From Pedobacter kyonggii (GTDB lineage: Bacteria > Bacteroidota > Bacteroidia > Sphingobacteriales > Sphingobacteriaceae): DNA of 64,000 nucleotides. The notes under the pieces were generated by a model that was not told the origin of the DNA, made no database searches, and saw only the letters and a program-made list of their open reading frames with translations. The stretch spans positions 124,001-188,000 of the forward strand of contig NZ_SIXF01000009.1 of the NCBI RefSeq assembly GCF_004310665.1. The letters are read 5' to 3'. This document shows positions 52,686 through 61,442 of the stretch, one piece after another. Each line of letters starts with the position of its first letter. Positions within the stretch are counted from its first letter, which is position 1. A program made the translations under genes and the position numbers.

Positions 52686-52907
52686 ATGGAAAAGGAGGAA
52701 TTATTACAGACCCCTATTGACAGACTTGGTTTTAGTACAGAATTCTGTAAAACTTGTAGTTCGATGCATTTCAGCACAATAAACGATATCACATCTCTTG
52801 TGCCTGAACAACTGATAAATAAAGAAGGATTTAACTATAACTGGCTGGGGGAACTCAGCGCATACTTAGATAAGAGAGGACTGTTGCATTTATTGCAACG
52901 GTCATAG
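52686..52907 (+). CDS. Stand-alone RNA polymerase alpha-CTD-like protein
   Basis: A 73-residue protein built like the C-terminal domain of RpoA. It has TPIDRLGFSTEFCKTCSSMH (position of the LxLSxRxxNxL block), FSTINDITSLVPEQLINKEG (IxTVGDLhxxxxxxLhxhxx) and FNYNWLGELSAYLDKRGLLH (FGxxxLxEhxxxLxxxGL). The Cys residues and the lack of the alpha N-terminal domain set it apart. It overlaps the 3' end of the convergent 490-residue gene. It could alter promoter recognition or bind AT-rich DNA; no function is proven. Confidence 0.65.
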   Translation: MEKEELLQTPIDRLGFSTEFCKTCSSMHFSTINDITSLVPEQLINKEGFNYNWLGELSAYLDKRGLLHLLQRS

Positions 52908-54327
52908 GAAAAAAATTACGGTTGATCCGCTGAACCATACGCTGTAACAGATCCCGCACGCGTGCGGCGGTATGCTGATCAATACTATAAAATTCTTTGC
53001 TAAGGCTTCCAGGCGAAATAACAGCCTGTCTTTTGCTTTGATAGTGACCAGCGAAACATTTAAAAATAAACTGAAGGTTTTGAGTGGCGAAAACACTTTC
53101 TTCGTACAGTAAACGAATCAGGCAAGACAGGTGAGCAACTGACATTTCCACTGGTATCTTAGGAACAGGAACTTCACTCCCTTTGCACAAAGATTTTTCT
53201 GTTATCAGAATTTCTTCCGTTAACCAATTTCCTATCATGGATTTTATGGAAGGCCACGAGGGGTCAAAAGCTATATTTTTCACTTCAGGAGATGACATAA
53301 TTTCTGCTTTTTGCTCAACCAAATAATTAAGTCTTTCCTGCGTACCCCTAAAGTCGCCAAGAGCGTTCCAAATCGTATCCTGGTAATAAACAAAAAAAGA
53401 AAGGTTATTGAAATTTGAGCGAATAAGCAGAGAAACAAGTAATTTTTCTACGTTATCCGAATCATAATCAAGTGAACCTAATTGACAAATAATACATCCG
53501 AAATAACACAATGAACGAAAGGTAAATTTTACTTTTCCAATATCCTCGGACATTATATTGAACCATTTTAACAGGCAGGCTATCAGAGCAGCATTTAGGC
53601 TGCTTGACTGCAACGTTTTCTGGATCGCACAAATATCTCCCGTAAGTTGAGGAACTAATCGTTGATGGTAAGTTCTAGGCGCAATCGCATCTTCATTGAA
53701 ATAACTGGAATAGTATTTCCGCAGATGATCTATAAGTGCTAAAAGTTCATTTTGGGGAAGTAAATATTTTTCAGAATCGGGGAAATTAGATAATGTAGTG
53801 GAGATGGTTGAGATGATATCGAGATGATAATGAAAATAACGCACCAGGCTGCACTCCGGCATATTGGAAAATAATACTTCTTCCCATGCTTGATAGATTT
53901 GCCCAAACCGAGTTTTAAGATCAGTTTGGGCAGTTTTATTGCTGTCGGAATATATTCGCTCAATTAATATTTCTTCTATATCCTGCAGTTCATTCTTAAG
54001 CATAGCGGAGATTTTCTGGTGCGTTACACAGACTCGTTTTATTTTTTGAAGATATGAGTGCTGGTTATCGTACCAGTAGCGGATGTGGTATCCGTTAGTG
54101 ATGTGTCGCCGTTGCGTTGAAATGTCCTGTTGTAATGACTGTAAGTCTGTGTTCTTTTTTGCGGAAGTTTTTTGGATTTTCTCATGATTTCTATTTTTTA
54201 TGTTTAAATTAATATGAATTTGATATGAATGCACATTTATTACAGATCTCCAATGTTTCGAGGTATAAACAGCTATTTTAGCCATGAATTTATTTAAGTT
54301 TCCAATCAAAAAATTCTCCTTTAACAT
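52855..54327 (-). CDS. Large protein of unknown function
   Basis: A cytoplasmic protein of up to 490 residues, predicted mostly helical. Recognisable stretches are HITNGYHIRYWYDNQHSYLQ, RLVPQLTGDICAIQKTLQSS, IRLLYEESVFATQNLQFIFK and SKEFYSIDQHTAARVRDLLQ. The family is unknown to me. The start is doubtful: the first ATGs (54327, 54285) lie inside or at the divergent kinase gene, and an ATG at 54185 in another frame would join it through a frameshift at a run of six A. An internal ATG exists at 54003. The end overlaps the alpha-CTD-like gene by 53 bp. Confidence 0.65.
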   Translation of the reverse strand: MLKENFLIGNLNKFMAKIAVYTSKHWRSVINVHSYQIHINLNIKNRNHEKIQKTSAKKNTDLQSLQQDISTQRRHITNGYHIRYWYDNQHSYLQKIKRVCVTHQKISAMLKNELQDIEEILIERIYSDSNKTAQTDLKTRFGQIYQAWEEVLFSNMPECSLVRYFHYHLDIISTISTTLSNFPDSEKYLLPQNELLALIDHLRKYYSSYFNEDAIAPRTYHQRLVPQLTGDICAIQKTLQSSSLNAALIACLLKWFNIMSEDIGKVKFTFRSLCYFGCIICQLGSLDYDSDNVEKLLVSLLIRSNFNNLSFFVYYQDTIWNALGDFRGTQERLNYLVEQKAEIMSSPEVKNIAFDPSWPSIKSMIGNWLTEEILITEKSLCKGSEVPVPKIPVEMSVAHLSCLIRLLYEESVFATQNLQFIFKCFAGHYQSKRQAVISPGSLSKEFYSIDQHTAARVRDLLQRMVQRINRNFFPMTVAINATVLSYLSMR

Positions 54328-55372
54328 ACTTGCGATTCATGTTATTTGTTGGGCCACCTTCATAGCGTACGAGCTTTCAATAGTATATTTCACCATCGGA
54401 ACCATAGAAAGGCCTTACATCTATTTGGTTTATTATCCTATTAACATTTGTTTCTTCTACCTCTATGTGACTTTGTTGAACCATACAGTCATTGGGTGGA
54501 AGCTCAATTTTTTTAAATTGATTATTGGATATTTCTCATTAGCTGTCCTCTATCTTCTGTTAAAGTATGCAGCAGATTGTTTACTAGGAGAATTACCAAA
54601 TTTTAATAAAAAATCTCTCATATATGTTGAAGCATTCGCTCCCCGGAATATCATAAGAGGTCTAAATTTCACCATATTAGGAACTTTTTATTGGTCAGCA
54701 AATCATATTTCGTATTTCCACAAAAAATTTCAACAATCCGAAAACCAAAAGCTAGTGATCGAAAAAACAAATGCAGAATTAGAAACGCGGCTAGCGAAAA
54801 CACATAATGCATACCTCCAACAACAAATCAACCCGCACATGCTTTTCAATGCACTCAATTTCGTTTACAACAGTGCTCAGAAATATTCCGATGACGCCGC
54901 TAATTGCATTTGGCTACTTTCAGAAATCATGCGTTTCAGTCTTGAAGAAGCAGGTCCTGATGGAAAAATAGAACTAACCAGGGAAGTTGAGCAGATTGAA
55001 AACCTCGTGGCCATTAACCGGTACCGTTTTAGAGAACCCTTGTACATCAGTGTAGAAATCGGAAACGATCTGGGCCAATATCAAATTATTCCTTTGATCT
55101 TGCTCACCCTAACTGAAAATATAATTAAACATGGACATTTAACTGATCCCAACTCGCCGGCTTCGCTTAAACTGTATGCGGATGAGACAGGAAAATTAAC
55201 TTTCTACAGCCTGAACTTAAAAAAATCAAAGAACGGACATCCCCGTCAGCGGAAAGCACTCGGTCTACAAAATATCCGGCTCCGCATGGATTCATTTTAT
55301 AAAAATGACTATAAGCTGGAAATCAACGAGCCTGGTGAATTTTATGAACTCACTTTAACCCTTAAATTATGA
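54284..55372 (+). CDS. LytS-type sensor histidine kinase
   Basis: A 362-residue membrane sensor. Four hydrophobic segments fill residues 10-150. A short coiled coil leads to the phosphoacceptor block QQQINPHMLFNALNFVYNSA (His near residue 184; most relatives have NPHFLFN). The ATPase part contains LTLTENIIKHG and GLQNIRLRMDSFY. The start overlaps nothing upstream but abuts the unknown gene on the other strand. It overlaps the LytTR regulator by 4 bp and so forms a two-component pair. Confidence 0.92.
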   Translation: MNLFKFPIKKFSFNILAIHVICWATFIAYELSIVYFTIGTIERPYIYLVYYPINICFFYLYVTLLNHTVIGWKLNFFKLIIGYFSLAVLYLLLKYAADCLLGELPNFNKKSLIYVEAFAPRNIIRGLNFTILGTFYWSANHISYFHKKFQQSENQKLVIEKTNAELETRLAKTHNAYLQQQINPHMLFNALNFVYNSAQKYSDDAANCIWLLSEIMRFSLEEAGPDGKIELTREVEQIENLVAINRYRFREPLYISVEIGNDLGQYQIIPLILLTLTENIIKHGHLTDPNSPASLKLYADETGKLTFYSLNLKKSKNGHPRQRKALGLQNIRLRMDSFYKNDYKLEINEPGEFYELTLTLKL

Positions 55373-56106
55373 GCTTGAATTGCTATATCATTGATGATGA
55401 ATATCATTCAATCGAAGTACTCGATAAGTACGTCAATCAAACCCCAGGCCTCGAGCTTGTTGGCAGTTCCACAAATCCGCTTTTAGCGCTGGAAGAATTA
55501 TGCACTATTCCGACTCCCGATATTGTTCTTTTAGATGTCGATATGCCGCAACTTAACGGCCTTGATGTGGCAGACCTTATAGGTTCAGCGAGCAACATTA
55601 TTTTCACAACCTCCTACCGGGAGTACGCACCGGAAGCATTTGAAAAAGATGCAGTAGATTACCTGCTAAAGCCCATCAATTACGCCAGGTTCTTAAAGGC
55701 AGTTACCAGGGTGCGCTCAAATCTCACCAGTCAGACCAATCAAATCACTGCTCGCCCATTTTTTTTCGTCAAAAGCAACATTAAGGGAAAATTTAACCGG
55801 ATCACCATCGCAGAGATCCTTTATATTGAAAACATAGGCAACTACATCATCATCCATATGAATGATGAAAAAGTAACCACTTACCTCACTTTAGCGGAAG
55901 TCCTTTCCAAGTTGCCTGTTGAAGGTTTTTCCAGGATCCATCAGTCTTATATCGTCAACCATGCAGCTATTCATTCGTTAGAATATGCCCAGGTCAGACT
56001 AAGCGGTGAGATGAGTATTCCGATTGGGGGGACTTACCGTACCGCCTTCCGGGAAAAAATCCAGCCAGCCTTACTCATTAGCAAAAGAGACAAAAGTGAT
56101 CACTAG
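55369..56106 (+). CDS. LytTR-family response regulator
   Basis: A 245-residue regulator. The receiver has NCYIIDDEYHSIEVLDKYV, the phosphorylated Asp in DIVLLDVDMPQLNGLDVADL, and the conserved Lys in DAVDYLLKPINYARFLKAV. The LytTR DNA-binding domain includes IAEILYIENIGNYIIIHM and GFSRIHQSYIVNHAAIHSL. It partners the kinase upstream; its 3' end overlaps the convergent lantibiotic dehydratase gene by 4 bp. It is the likely controller of the LanB/MauE locus, by position only. Confidence 0.93.
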   Translation: MSLNCYIIDDEYHSIEVLDKYVNQTPGLELVGSSTNPLLALEELCTIPTPDIVLLDVDMPQLNGLDVADLIGSASNIIFTTSYREYAPEAFEKDAVDYLLKPINYARFLKAVTRVRSNLTSQTNQITARPFFFVKSNIKGKFNRITIAEILYIENIGNYIIIHMNDEKVTTYLTLAEVLSKLPVEGFSRIHQSYIVNHAAIHSLEYAQVRLSGEMSIPIGGTYRTAFREKIQPALLISKRDKSDH

Positions 56107-59100
56107 ACTGAAGTCTTTTCGCGGGCCAAACGTGAGCTGGCATATTTTTGCAGGCAATAGTAAACGAGCAGCTCCTGTTGCCTTTGTCTTACTGAGAACG
56201 TCCGGTTCAGTTGCATATGCACCAGGTCGGCCAAAAGCTCCATTCTTTTATCCTTTGAATAGCTGCTTGTAAGCCCTTCTAAAACAGACATCTGCTTTAG
56301 CAGTGGCGAAAGGTGCTTCGATAATGCTTTACTTTCCAGCAATTCCGCTATCACTAATTTCTTCCCCCGGTATTTCTCATCCATTGCGACCTTAAGCGTT
56401 TTATCTGCCCGGAACTCCGCCATAAACTGATCCGTCACCTTACCAAGGTAATCCAGAGCATCTACCAGAGATGGAAAAAAGCAGCTGATCATGCGATAGG
56501 CAGTAAGTATAGCCAGTTCAAACTCGCTAAGTTGGAAGGAATTGTTCCCCTTTAAAGTTAACACAAGGACAGTAAGATGACTTCCTGCGCAAAAAAGTTC
56601 CTCAACATGTGAAATGAGACTAGGACCATACCGTTCGAGTTCTCTCCGGTAGGTATCTCCCTGGAAATCCCGTATAAGTTTATCATGTCCGGATGATTCA
56701 ATTTTTTTACGCAAGGCCACGAGTATCGCACCAAGATGATCTTCCTCCGCCTGTATGCGCAGGCGCAGGTGATAGCCTTTATCGCTGTAGCGGATGAAAA
56801 ACCAGTTTTTGATCCGCTTCTTCTGTCCTTTGATGAACGGGAAAATCACCTTACTAAGAATTTCATCCGAAGCGCGTGGAATGCAGAAAATTTTAAGGTA
56901 AAGCCAGTTGCTGCCCATTAAAAAGTCGCGTTGCTTTTCGCCATAAACAGTGGCACTTTCCTTTTTGGAAGGTTTATAAATATTATTCCCGTGGGCGAGA
57001 AAAGCAATCATTTGCCCCGCAAGCGGCTTTTTACCGGACAGAACGGAACGGTCTGGCAATAAATATTCCTGAATGGTTATCCGCTTTAAACCGTCAATGC
57101 ACTGCAGAAAAAACCTTGCCTCGGTGGAATTGGCCAGATCAAAAACCAACTGCTGGTCTGTTGCCCCTATCGTGATGTGCCGGGGCAGGTGGTGCTTTCT
57201 GCGAAAACCATCCAGGGTTTTAAATGGATCAACGTTATCTCCTGCAGTTAACGGCTTTATGTCAGATTCCTTAAAATTCCATTTTGCAAGGCAGAGGATC
57301 ACCCTACCGTAGCAGACCCGTGGATAAAAAGTCAGGCCCGGAAAAAAATTTTCCAGGCTAAATGAAATCCCTGCCTGTACACCCTGGAACTGCAGGTCAC
57401 ACAACAGCCGGAAAACCGGCGAATGGTTATTTCGAAAGTTATAGGCCGTTGCCAGACGGGGAATTACTCTTTTGTTTAGCTTAGGCGACTCCAATATCAA
57501 TTCACCGCCTCTAAGAGAAAGCATGAGTTCGCCTGGCAGCACCAGTTTTTCAGCCCGCTGTGAAGGAAATACATTCAGGGGTATCTCGTGTGAATAAATG
57601 GGTTTACGACGATTGATATTATCCACGTGGCTATCAGACTGCTGGGCAATGTCGGCAAAAACAACTTCCGGGTTTGCGGTAGCTTCCTTTGCAGCAAGTT
57701 CGCGGCAAAACTGGTAAACCGGATCACTAAAGCATGAAAACCTTCCAATCAGCGAAGCGGCAGTTACCCCGCCCGAACTTTCGATGATCAGATGCTCGCC
57801 CGTCGAGCGGTACATGAGCGCCAGCGTCTGGGGCAAAGGCAATATTGCCTTTTTATGATTTTCCAGTTTAATCAAATCATCTTCACTGATCTGAAGGGGC
57901 GACCAGGGATCGCGAAGGGTGTCCCCTATCCAGAGTTTGAAGATAAACTGCTGGGAGGCATGCCATCCAAGGGTCCTGTTTACTTCTTCCGGCTCAGGGA
58001 AAGGAATATTCTCCAGGATATCGTGATCGGGCATGGATGGCTCCATCTCGCCATAATGCAGTCCCCCGTCGGGATCTAAGGCCAGCAGCAAAGGCACCCT
58101 TTCCTGATCAAAGCGGGATCGGAAATCACGGATAAAACGCGAGAGGTCAGCAGGCTGCTCTGCATTTGACAATAACTGAAGCACATGGACAGCTTTGGAC
58201 AGTTCCACCTGTTCAGCACTATCTGGTCCTCCAGTTTTGTTTGGGCGTTCCAGGGCCGCATAAAATGGCTGACCAACAGGCTTGGTTTCCTTTGCAATTT
58301 TCCAGATCTCCCCTGCCAAAGCCGACAGGGATGCTTCATTAGCTAAAGGAATCATCGTGTAATTTTTCCAGAAACCGTTCCAACCAGGTAAGCCAAAGAA
58401 GTTCTCTATCACCTCATTACTGATCACTTTGCCCTGAGTGCCATTGAAAACCGCACCGGCGTCAAGCAGAAACCGGATGTATTCTTCCGCTTCTACAGCT
58501 GAGCACTCACTGTGCTCCATAATCCACCTCGAGAGGATATTGTTTTGAATCTTCTTTGAAGATAAAAATGAGAACAGCTGTATATTAAATTTTACGGCTG
58601 CAATCCCTTCCAGGGAAAAGCTAAACCGTCCTCTATCATCCAAAGATGATTTCGTGTAGCGGAAAACGTCATTAAACCGGTACAGCGCAGGGTTGGCCAT
58701 TAATGCTTCTGACTCATCAGCCTCCGCCCTGTTGTGCAATTTTCTCAAAAAATTCTGGTCAGGCAATAAATTAAGGATGGACTCATCGCTTCCGGCAAGC
58801 CTGACCTGACCGCCGCTTCCCCATTGGAGTAAGGTAAAGGAAGAAAAGCTTCCAAAAGGGGTTGGCCGGAAGCACATCCGGTTATAATACTTATAAAGGG
58901 TATGTTTTTCCTTATCTGCTAATTTATCGAAATCAAATTCCTTTTTTTCAAGCAGCGCATAAAACGCTGCGCTCGCCAAAAAAACTGCATTGCGAAAAGC
59001 CTGTTCCTGCAACACTTCCGGCAACCGCGAGAGATCATAGCCGGTAAAGCTATAGTACGGTGCCCGTAAAAATAACTGCGGTAAAAACCGGTACATCATT

Positions 59101-59117
59101 GACTTATCTTCTTTCAT
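56103..59117 (-). CDS. Full-length lantibiotic dehydratase (LanB-like)
   Basis: A 1004-residue enzyme of the class I lanthipeptide type. The N-terminal domain would use glutamyl-tRNA to glutamylate Ser/Thr in a peptide; it holds LFLRAPYYSFTGYDLSRLPE, YYNRMCFRPTPFGSFSSFTL, and near residue 570 the block LRGGELILESPKLNKRVIPR. The C-terminal elimination domain (SpaB_C / thiopeptide type) begins near 732 at NWLYLKIFCIPRASDEIL and includes WFFIRYSDKGYHLRLRIQAE and ELERYGPSLISHVEELFCAG. Both parts are fused, unlike the split pinensin enzymes. No cyclase (LanC) or peptide exporter is in the window. Confidence 0.93.
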   Translation of the reverse strand: MKEDKSMMYRFLPQLFLRAPYYSFTGYDLSRLPEVLQEQAFRNAVFLASAAFYALLEKKEFDFDKLADKEKHTLYKYYNRMCFRPTPFGSFSSFTLLQWGSGGQVRLAGSDESILNLLPDQNFLRKLHNRAEADESEALMANPALYRFNDVFRYTKSSLDDRGRFSFSLEGIAAVKFNIQLFSFLSSKKIQNNILSRWIMEHSECSAVEAEEYIRFLLDAGAVFNGTQGKVISNEVIENFFGLPGWNGFWKNYTMIPLANEASLSALAGEIWKIAKETKPVGQPFYAALERPNKTGGPDSAEQVELSKAVHVLQLLSNAEQPADLSRFIRDFRSRFDQERVPLLLALDPDGGLHYGEMEPSMPDHDILENIPFPEPEEVNRTLGWHASQQFIFKLWIGDTLRDPWSPLQISEDDLIKLENHKKAILPLPQTLALMYRSTGEHLIIESSGGVTAASLIGRFSCFSDPVYQFCRELAAKEATANPEVVFADIAQQSDSHVDNINRRKPIYSHEIPLNVFPSQRAEKLVLPGELMLSLRGGELILESPKLNKRVIPRLATAYNFRNNHSPVFRLLCDLQFQGVQAGISFSLENFFPGLTFYPRVCYGRVILCLAKWNFKESDIKPLTAGDNVDPFKTLDGFRRKHHLPRHITIGATDQQLVFDLANSTEARFFLQCIDGLKRITIQEYLLPDRSVLSGKKPLAGQMIAFLAHGNNIYKPSKKESATVYGEKQRDFLMGSNWLYLKIFCIPRASDEILSKVIFPFIKGQKKRIKNWFFIRYSDKGYHLRLRIQAEEDHLGAILVALRKKIESSGHDKLIRDFQGDTYRRELERYGPSLISHVEELFCAGSHLTVLVLTLKGNNSFQLSEFELAILTAYRMISCFFPSLVDALDYLGKVTDQFMAEFRADKTLKVAMDEKYRGKKLVIAELLESKALSKHLSPLLKQMSVLEGLTSSYSKDKRMELLADLVHMQLNRTFSVRQRQQELLVYYCLQKYASSRLAREKTSV

Positions 59118-59206
59118 CTCTTCGTCACTTTAAAGGGTATAATACCCATCTCATACTGTTTTGGCTTTTCTATTCGCCTTTAATTTGTTTCTATAATTCT
59201 TCTACC

Positions 59207-59632
59207 ATGAAAGCAATTTTTAAATCAACCGTTCCACCGCTGCTCGTGCTGCTATTTAGTTATGCCGCCTTCAGTAAACTCTTCACTTTTTCAGCTTTTG
59301 ACCAGCAGCTACACAACCAGGCTTTTCCCGGCTGGCTTGCAGATTTTCTACTGTATTTTTTGATCCCAGCAGAACTTGTTACCGCACTCCTGCTATGTTT
59401 CAAAAGGTCCGTACTCGTTGGCCTGCTGGTTTCAACTGTACTTCTGCTCACCTTTACCGCCTACATCTCGCTGGTGCTGGCAGACTATTTCAGCAAGGAG
59501 CCCTGTAGCTGCGGCGGAGTATTAAAATGGCTCGGATGGAAGTCGCACCTCATTTTTAACCTCGTATTCACCTCATTAACGATAACTAGCTTAACTATTC
59601 ACCTAAAGCAGGAGGTTCGTGACAAAGAGTAG
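59207..59632 (+). CDS. MauE-like redox-associated membrane protein
   Basis: A 141-residue protein with four membrane helices (DoxX/MauE family). Helix 1 is VPPLLVLLFSYAAFSKLFTF, and between helices 3 and 4 sits EPCSCGGVLKWLGW, the CxCGG motif of this family. MauE-type proteins are linked with disulfide formation in exported proteins. The ATG at 59207 fits the start of helix 1; longer versions are not conserved. It is divergent from LanB, and next to a small exported protein with two cysteines that could be its client. Confidence 0.88.
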   Translation: MKAIFKSTVPPLLVLLFSYAAFSKLFTFSAFDQQLHNQAFPGWLADFLLYFLIPAELVTALLLCFKRSVLVGLLVSTVLLLTFTAYISLVLADYFSKEPCSCGGVLKWLGWKSHLIFNLVFTSLTITSLTIHLKQEVRDKE

Positions 59633-59750
59633 CCAGCGTAAACGGATACCGGTCCTATCCAATACAGAAAAATCAACCGATCGAAAGACCACCCAGCCAG
59701 ATCGACTTCATTTATCCTCCCTAAACGGAGATTATTTAAAACTAAATACC

Positions 59751-60050
59751 ATGTCAAAAAAATTCAATTTAGGCCTTGCAGCCCTTGTATTAGGGTTCGG
59801 CCTTATCGCCTCACAAAGTGCATTCACTAACAAAAAAACTACTTACTACCACTACAAAACCACCAATGGCCCTGTTGACCAGACGAGCTCATGGGAACCT
59901 GCAGGAAGCCCTACTGGGTTCGAATGTAGCGGGGACCCGGAAGTACCTTGCACGATTGGCATCGAAACTTCGCTTTCTAGCTACCTTTCAGGTAAAGACA
60001 ACCAGGCCGTGCTTGACTCTCAAGAATTGATTTCTGCCAGAGAGCAGTAA
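59751..60050 (+). CDS. Small exported two-cysteine protein (DUF6520-like)
   Basis: A 99-residue protein with a signal peptide (FNLGLAALVLGFGLIASQSA) and a short mature part with FECSGDPEVPCTIGIET, that is two Cys 8 residues apart, as in the DUF6520 family of Bacteroidota. It lies 118 bp after the MauE-like gene. The ATG at 59751 is set by the signal peptide. The mature region is rich in Ser, Thr and Gly. It could be a disulfide-bonded client of MauE or, more speculatively, a substrate of the LanB enzyme; no leader of the lanthipeptide kind is visible. Confidence 0.72.
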   Translation: MSKKFNLGLAALVLGFGLIASQSAFTNKKTTYYHYKTTNGPVDQTSSWEPAGSPTGFECSGDPEVPCTIGIETSLSSYLSGKDNQAVLDSQELISAREQ

Positions 60051-60058
60051 CACTAATC

Positions 60059-60085
60059 AATGGTGCAGGTTAATGCTGCACCATT
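60059..60085. terminator. Bidirectional terminator-like hairpin
   Basis: AATGGTGCAG and its exact complement CTGCACCATT flank a 7-base loop. It fills the 39-bp gap between the ends of two convergent genes, the two-cysteine protein and susD, so it probably ends transcription in both directions. T-runs are weak. Confidence 0.7.
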
Positions 60086-60089
60086 GCAT

Positions 60090-61430
60090 TTAAGGATTCT
60101 GCGGAAGACCCGCTACCTCGATCACCCGCTCGGGGATCGGAAGGGCAAAGCCCGTACTGTTAGCCTTAAGCTGGTAGATCACACCTTTGTAGCTCTTGCT
60201 AAAAGAAATTCCGGCATTCTCCATATTCAGCCTTTTCACATCTACCCACCTGAGCCCCCTGAGCAGCAGTTCCTTTCTCCGCTCAAGCAGAATATCTGCC
60301 AGCACCGCCTGCTGGTCACTCCCTGCCCGGTCAATGAGCGTATTCTTTTTATACCGGTTGCGCAGCAAACGGTTCAAATCAGCCAGTGCTTCTGAAAGCC
60401 TGCCAGCCCTGGCCAGGCATTCGCTCCTGATCAGGAGGACCTCATTTACCGCCACCCCACTAAAGAAATTGGAGTTTCCTTCATAGCTTCCCTTAAAGCC
60501 ATAGGTCCCGTTTTTGTTATCGCTAAAAAAGACAACTTTTCGCAAATCGTTTGCCTCATACAGCGCGTATAGCTCAGGATTGATCTTTCCCCTTGCATTG
60601 TTCAGCATCGGCGAAGTAAAGTAACTGTCCTGCAATACCTCAACATTAAATTGGCCAATGGGATAACTTGCTGCTGCATTCAAACTATTATAATCCAGCA
60701 AATCAGCTTTTAATGATAAACACGAATCAGCGTACAGCTTTGCCAGCTCGTATTTGCGCATCGATAAGTAAACCCGCGCGAGCAGGCCATAGGCCGCAGG
60801 CTTGGAGGGCCGCATCACGTGTACCGCTTTAAGGGGAAGCGCCTGAACTGCCCTTTGCAGATCGGAGACCACTTGCGCATAACCTTGCGCAACAGTTGCC
60901 CGTACCGAAGGCACATTAAAGTCAGACCCCAGCCTGAGTGGCACCCCCAAATCCGACTGGGACTGTTCACCATAGGCATTACCCCAAATATATAGTCCCC
61001 GGAGATGGTTTTTCGCCCGGATAAAATAAGCCTGCCCGCTGACATTGTCCCATTCGGCCGCATTACCGGCAGTTTTGCCAATTTTAGCGATAGCCTCCAA
61101 CACGACGTTGGTACGGTTAATCGCCCTGTAATTATAAAACCATTCATTACCGTCCTGCAAAAAGATATTACTGCGCTGCCAGGTATACATATTGCGCTCA
61201 TTTTCAGGCCTGGCCCCTAAATCTGCATCGTTCAGGTATACATCATCCGTGCTGATCTCCGCCGCATTCCCGTCTACATAATTCAGCACCTGGTACTGAT
61301 CCAGCAAAGCCTGCAGGTCAACCAGCGTTTCGGGTATGGCCTGGTTCTGGGTAGACTTCTCGCCCAAAAACTTCTTGCATGAGGTGCAAAACAAAAGCAC
61401 CACCATGCTTAAATAAATTAACTTTCTCAT
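60090..61430 (-). CDS. SusD/RagB-family outer-membrane lipoprotein
   Basis: A 446-residue surface lipoprotein with signal peptide and lipid Cys18 (VLLFCTSCKKFLGEK). Helical TPR-like blocks include NWFYNYRAINRTNVVLEAIA-type sequence (NEWFYNYRAINRTNVVLEAI), GQAYFIRAKNHLRGLYIWGN and VYLSMRKYELAKLYADSCLS. The end has RRKELLLRGLRWVDVKRLNM, typical of SusD. It forms the lid on the SusC pore made from the gene 12 bp upstream. The ligand is unknown; in RagAB the substrate is peptide. Confidence 0.93.
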   Translation of the reverse strand: MRKLIYLSMVVLLFCTSCKKFLGEKSTQNQAIPETLVDLQALLDQYQVLNYVDGNAAEISTDDVYLNDADLGARPENERNMYTWQRSNIFLQDGNEWFYNYRAINRTNVVLEAIAKIGKTAGNAAEWDNVSGQAYFIRAKNHLRGLYIWGNAYGEQSQSDLGVPLRLGSDFNVPSVRATVAQGYAQVVSDLQRAVQALPLKAVHVMRPSKPAAYGLLARVYLSMRKYELAKLYADSCLSLKADLLDYNSLNAAASYPIGQFNVEVLQDSYFTSPMLNNARGKINPELYALYEANDLRKVVFFSDNKNGTYGFKGSYEGNSNFFSGVAVNEVLLIRSECLARAGRLSEALADLNRLLRNRYKKNTLIDRAGSDQQAVLADILLERRKELLLRGLRWVDVKRLNMENAGISFSKSYKGVIYQLKANSTGFALPIPERVIEVAGLPQNP

Positions 61431-61442
61431 ATTCGCTAAAGA

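Noticed and set aside
54039-54185. 48-residue Ser/Thr-rich ORF as a lanthipeptide precursor
   Set aside because: It has no cysteine for thioether rings and no leader of the known type, it is 2 kb from lanB, and it reads more naturally as the frameshifted start of the 490-residue gene.
60059-60085. Hairpin as an operator for susD
   Set aside because: It lies at the 3' end of susD and between convergent genes, so a terminator role is more likely.
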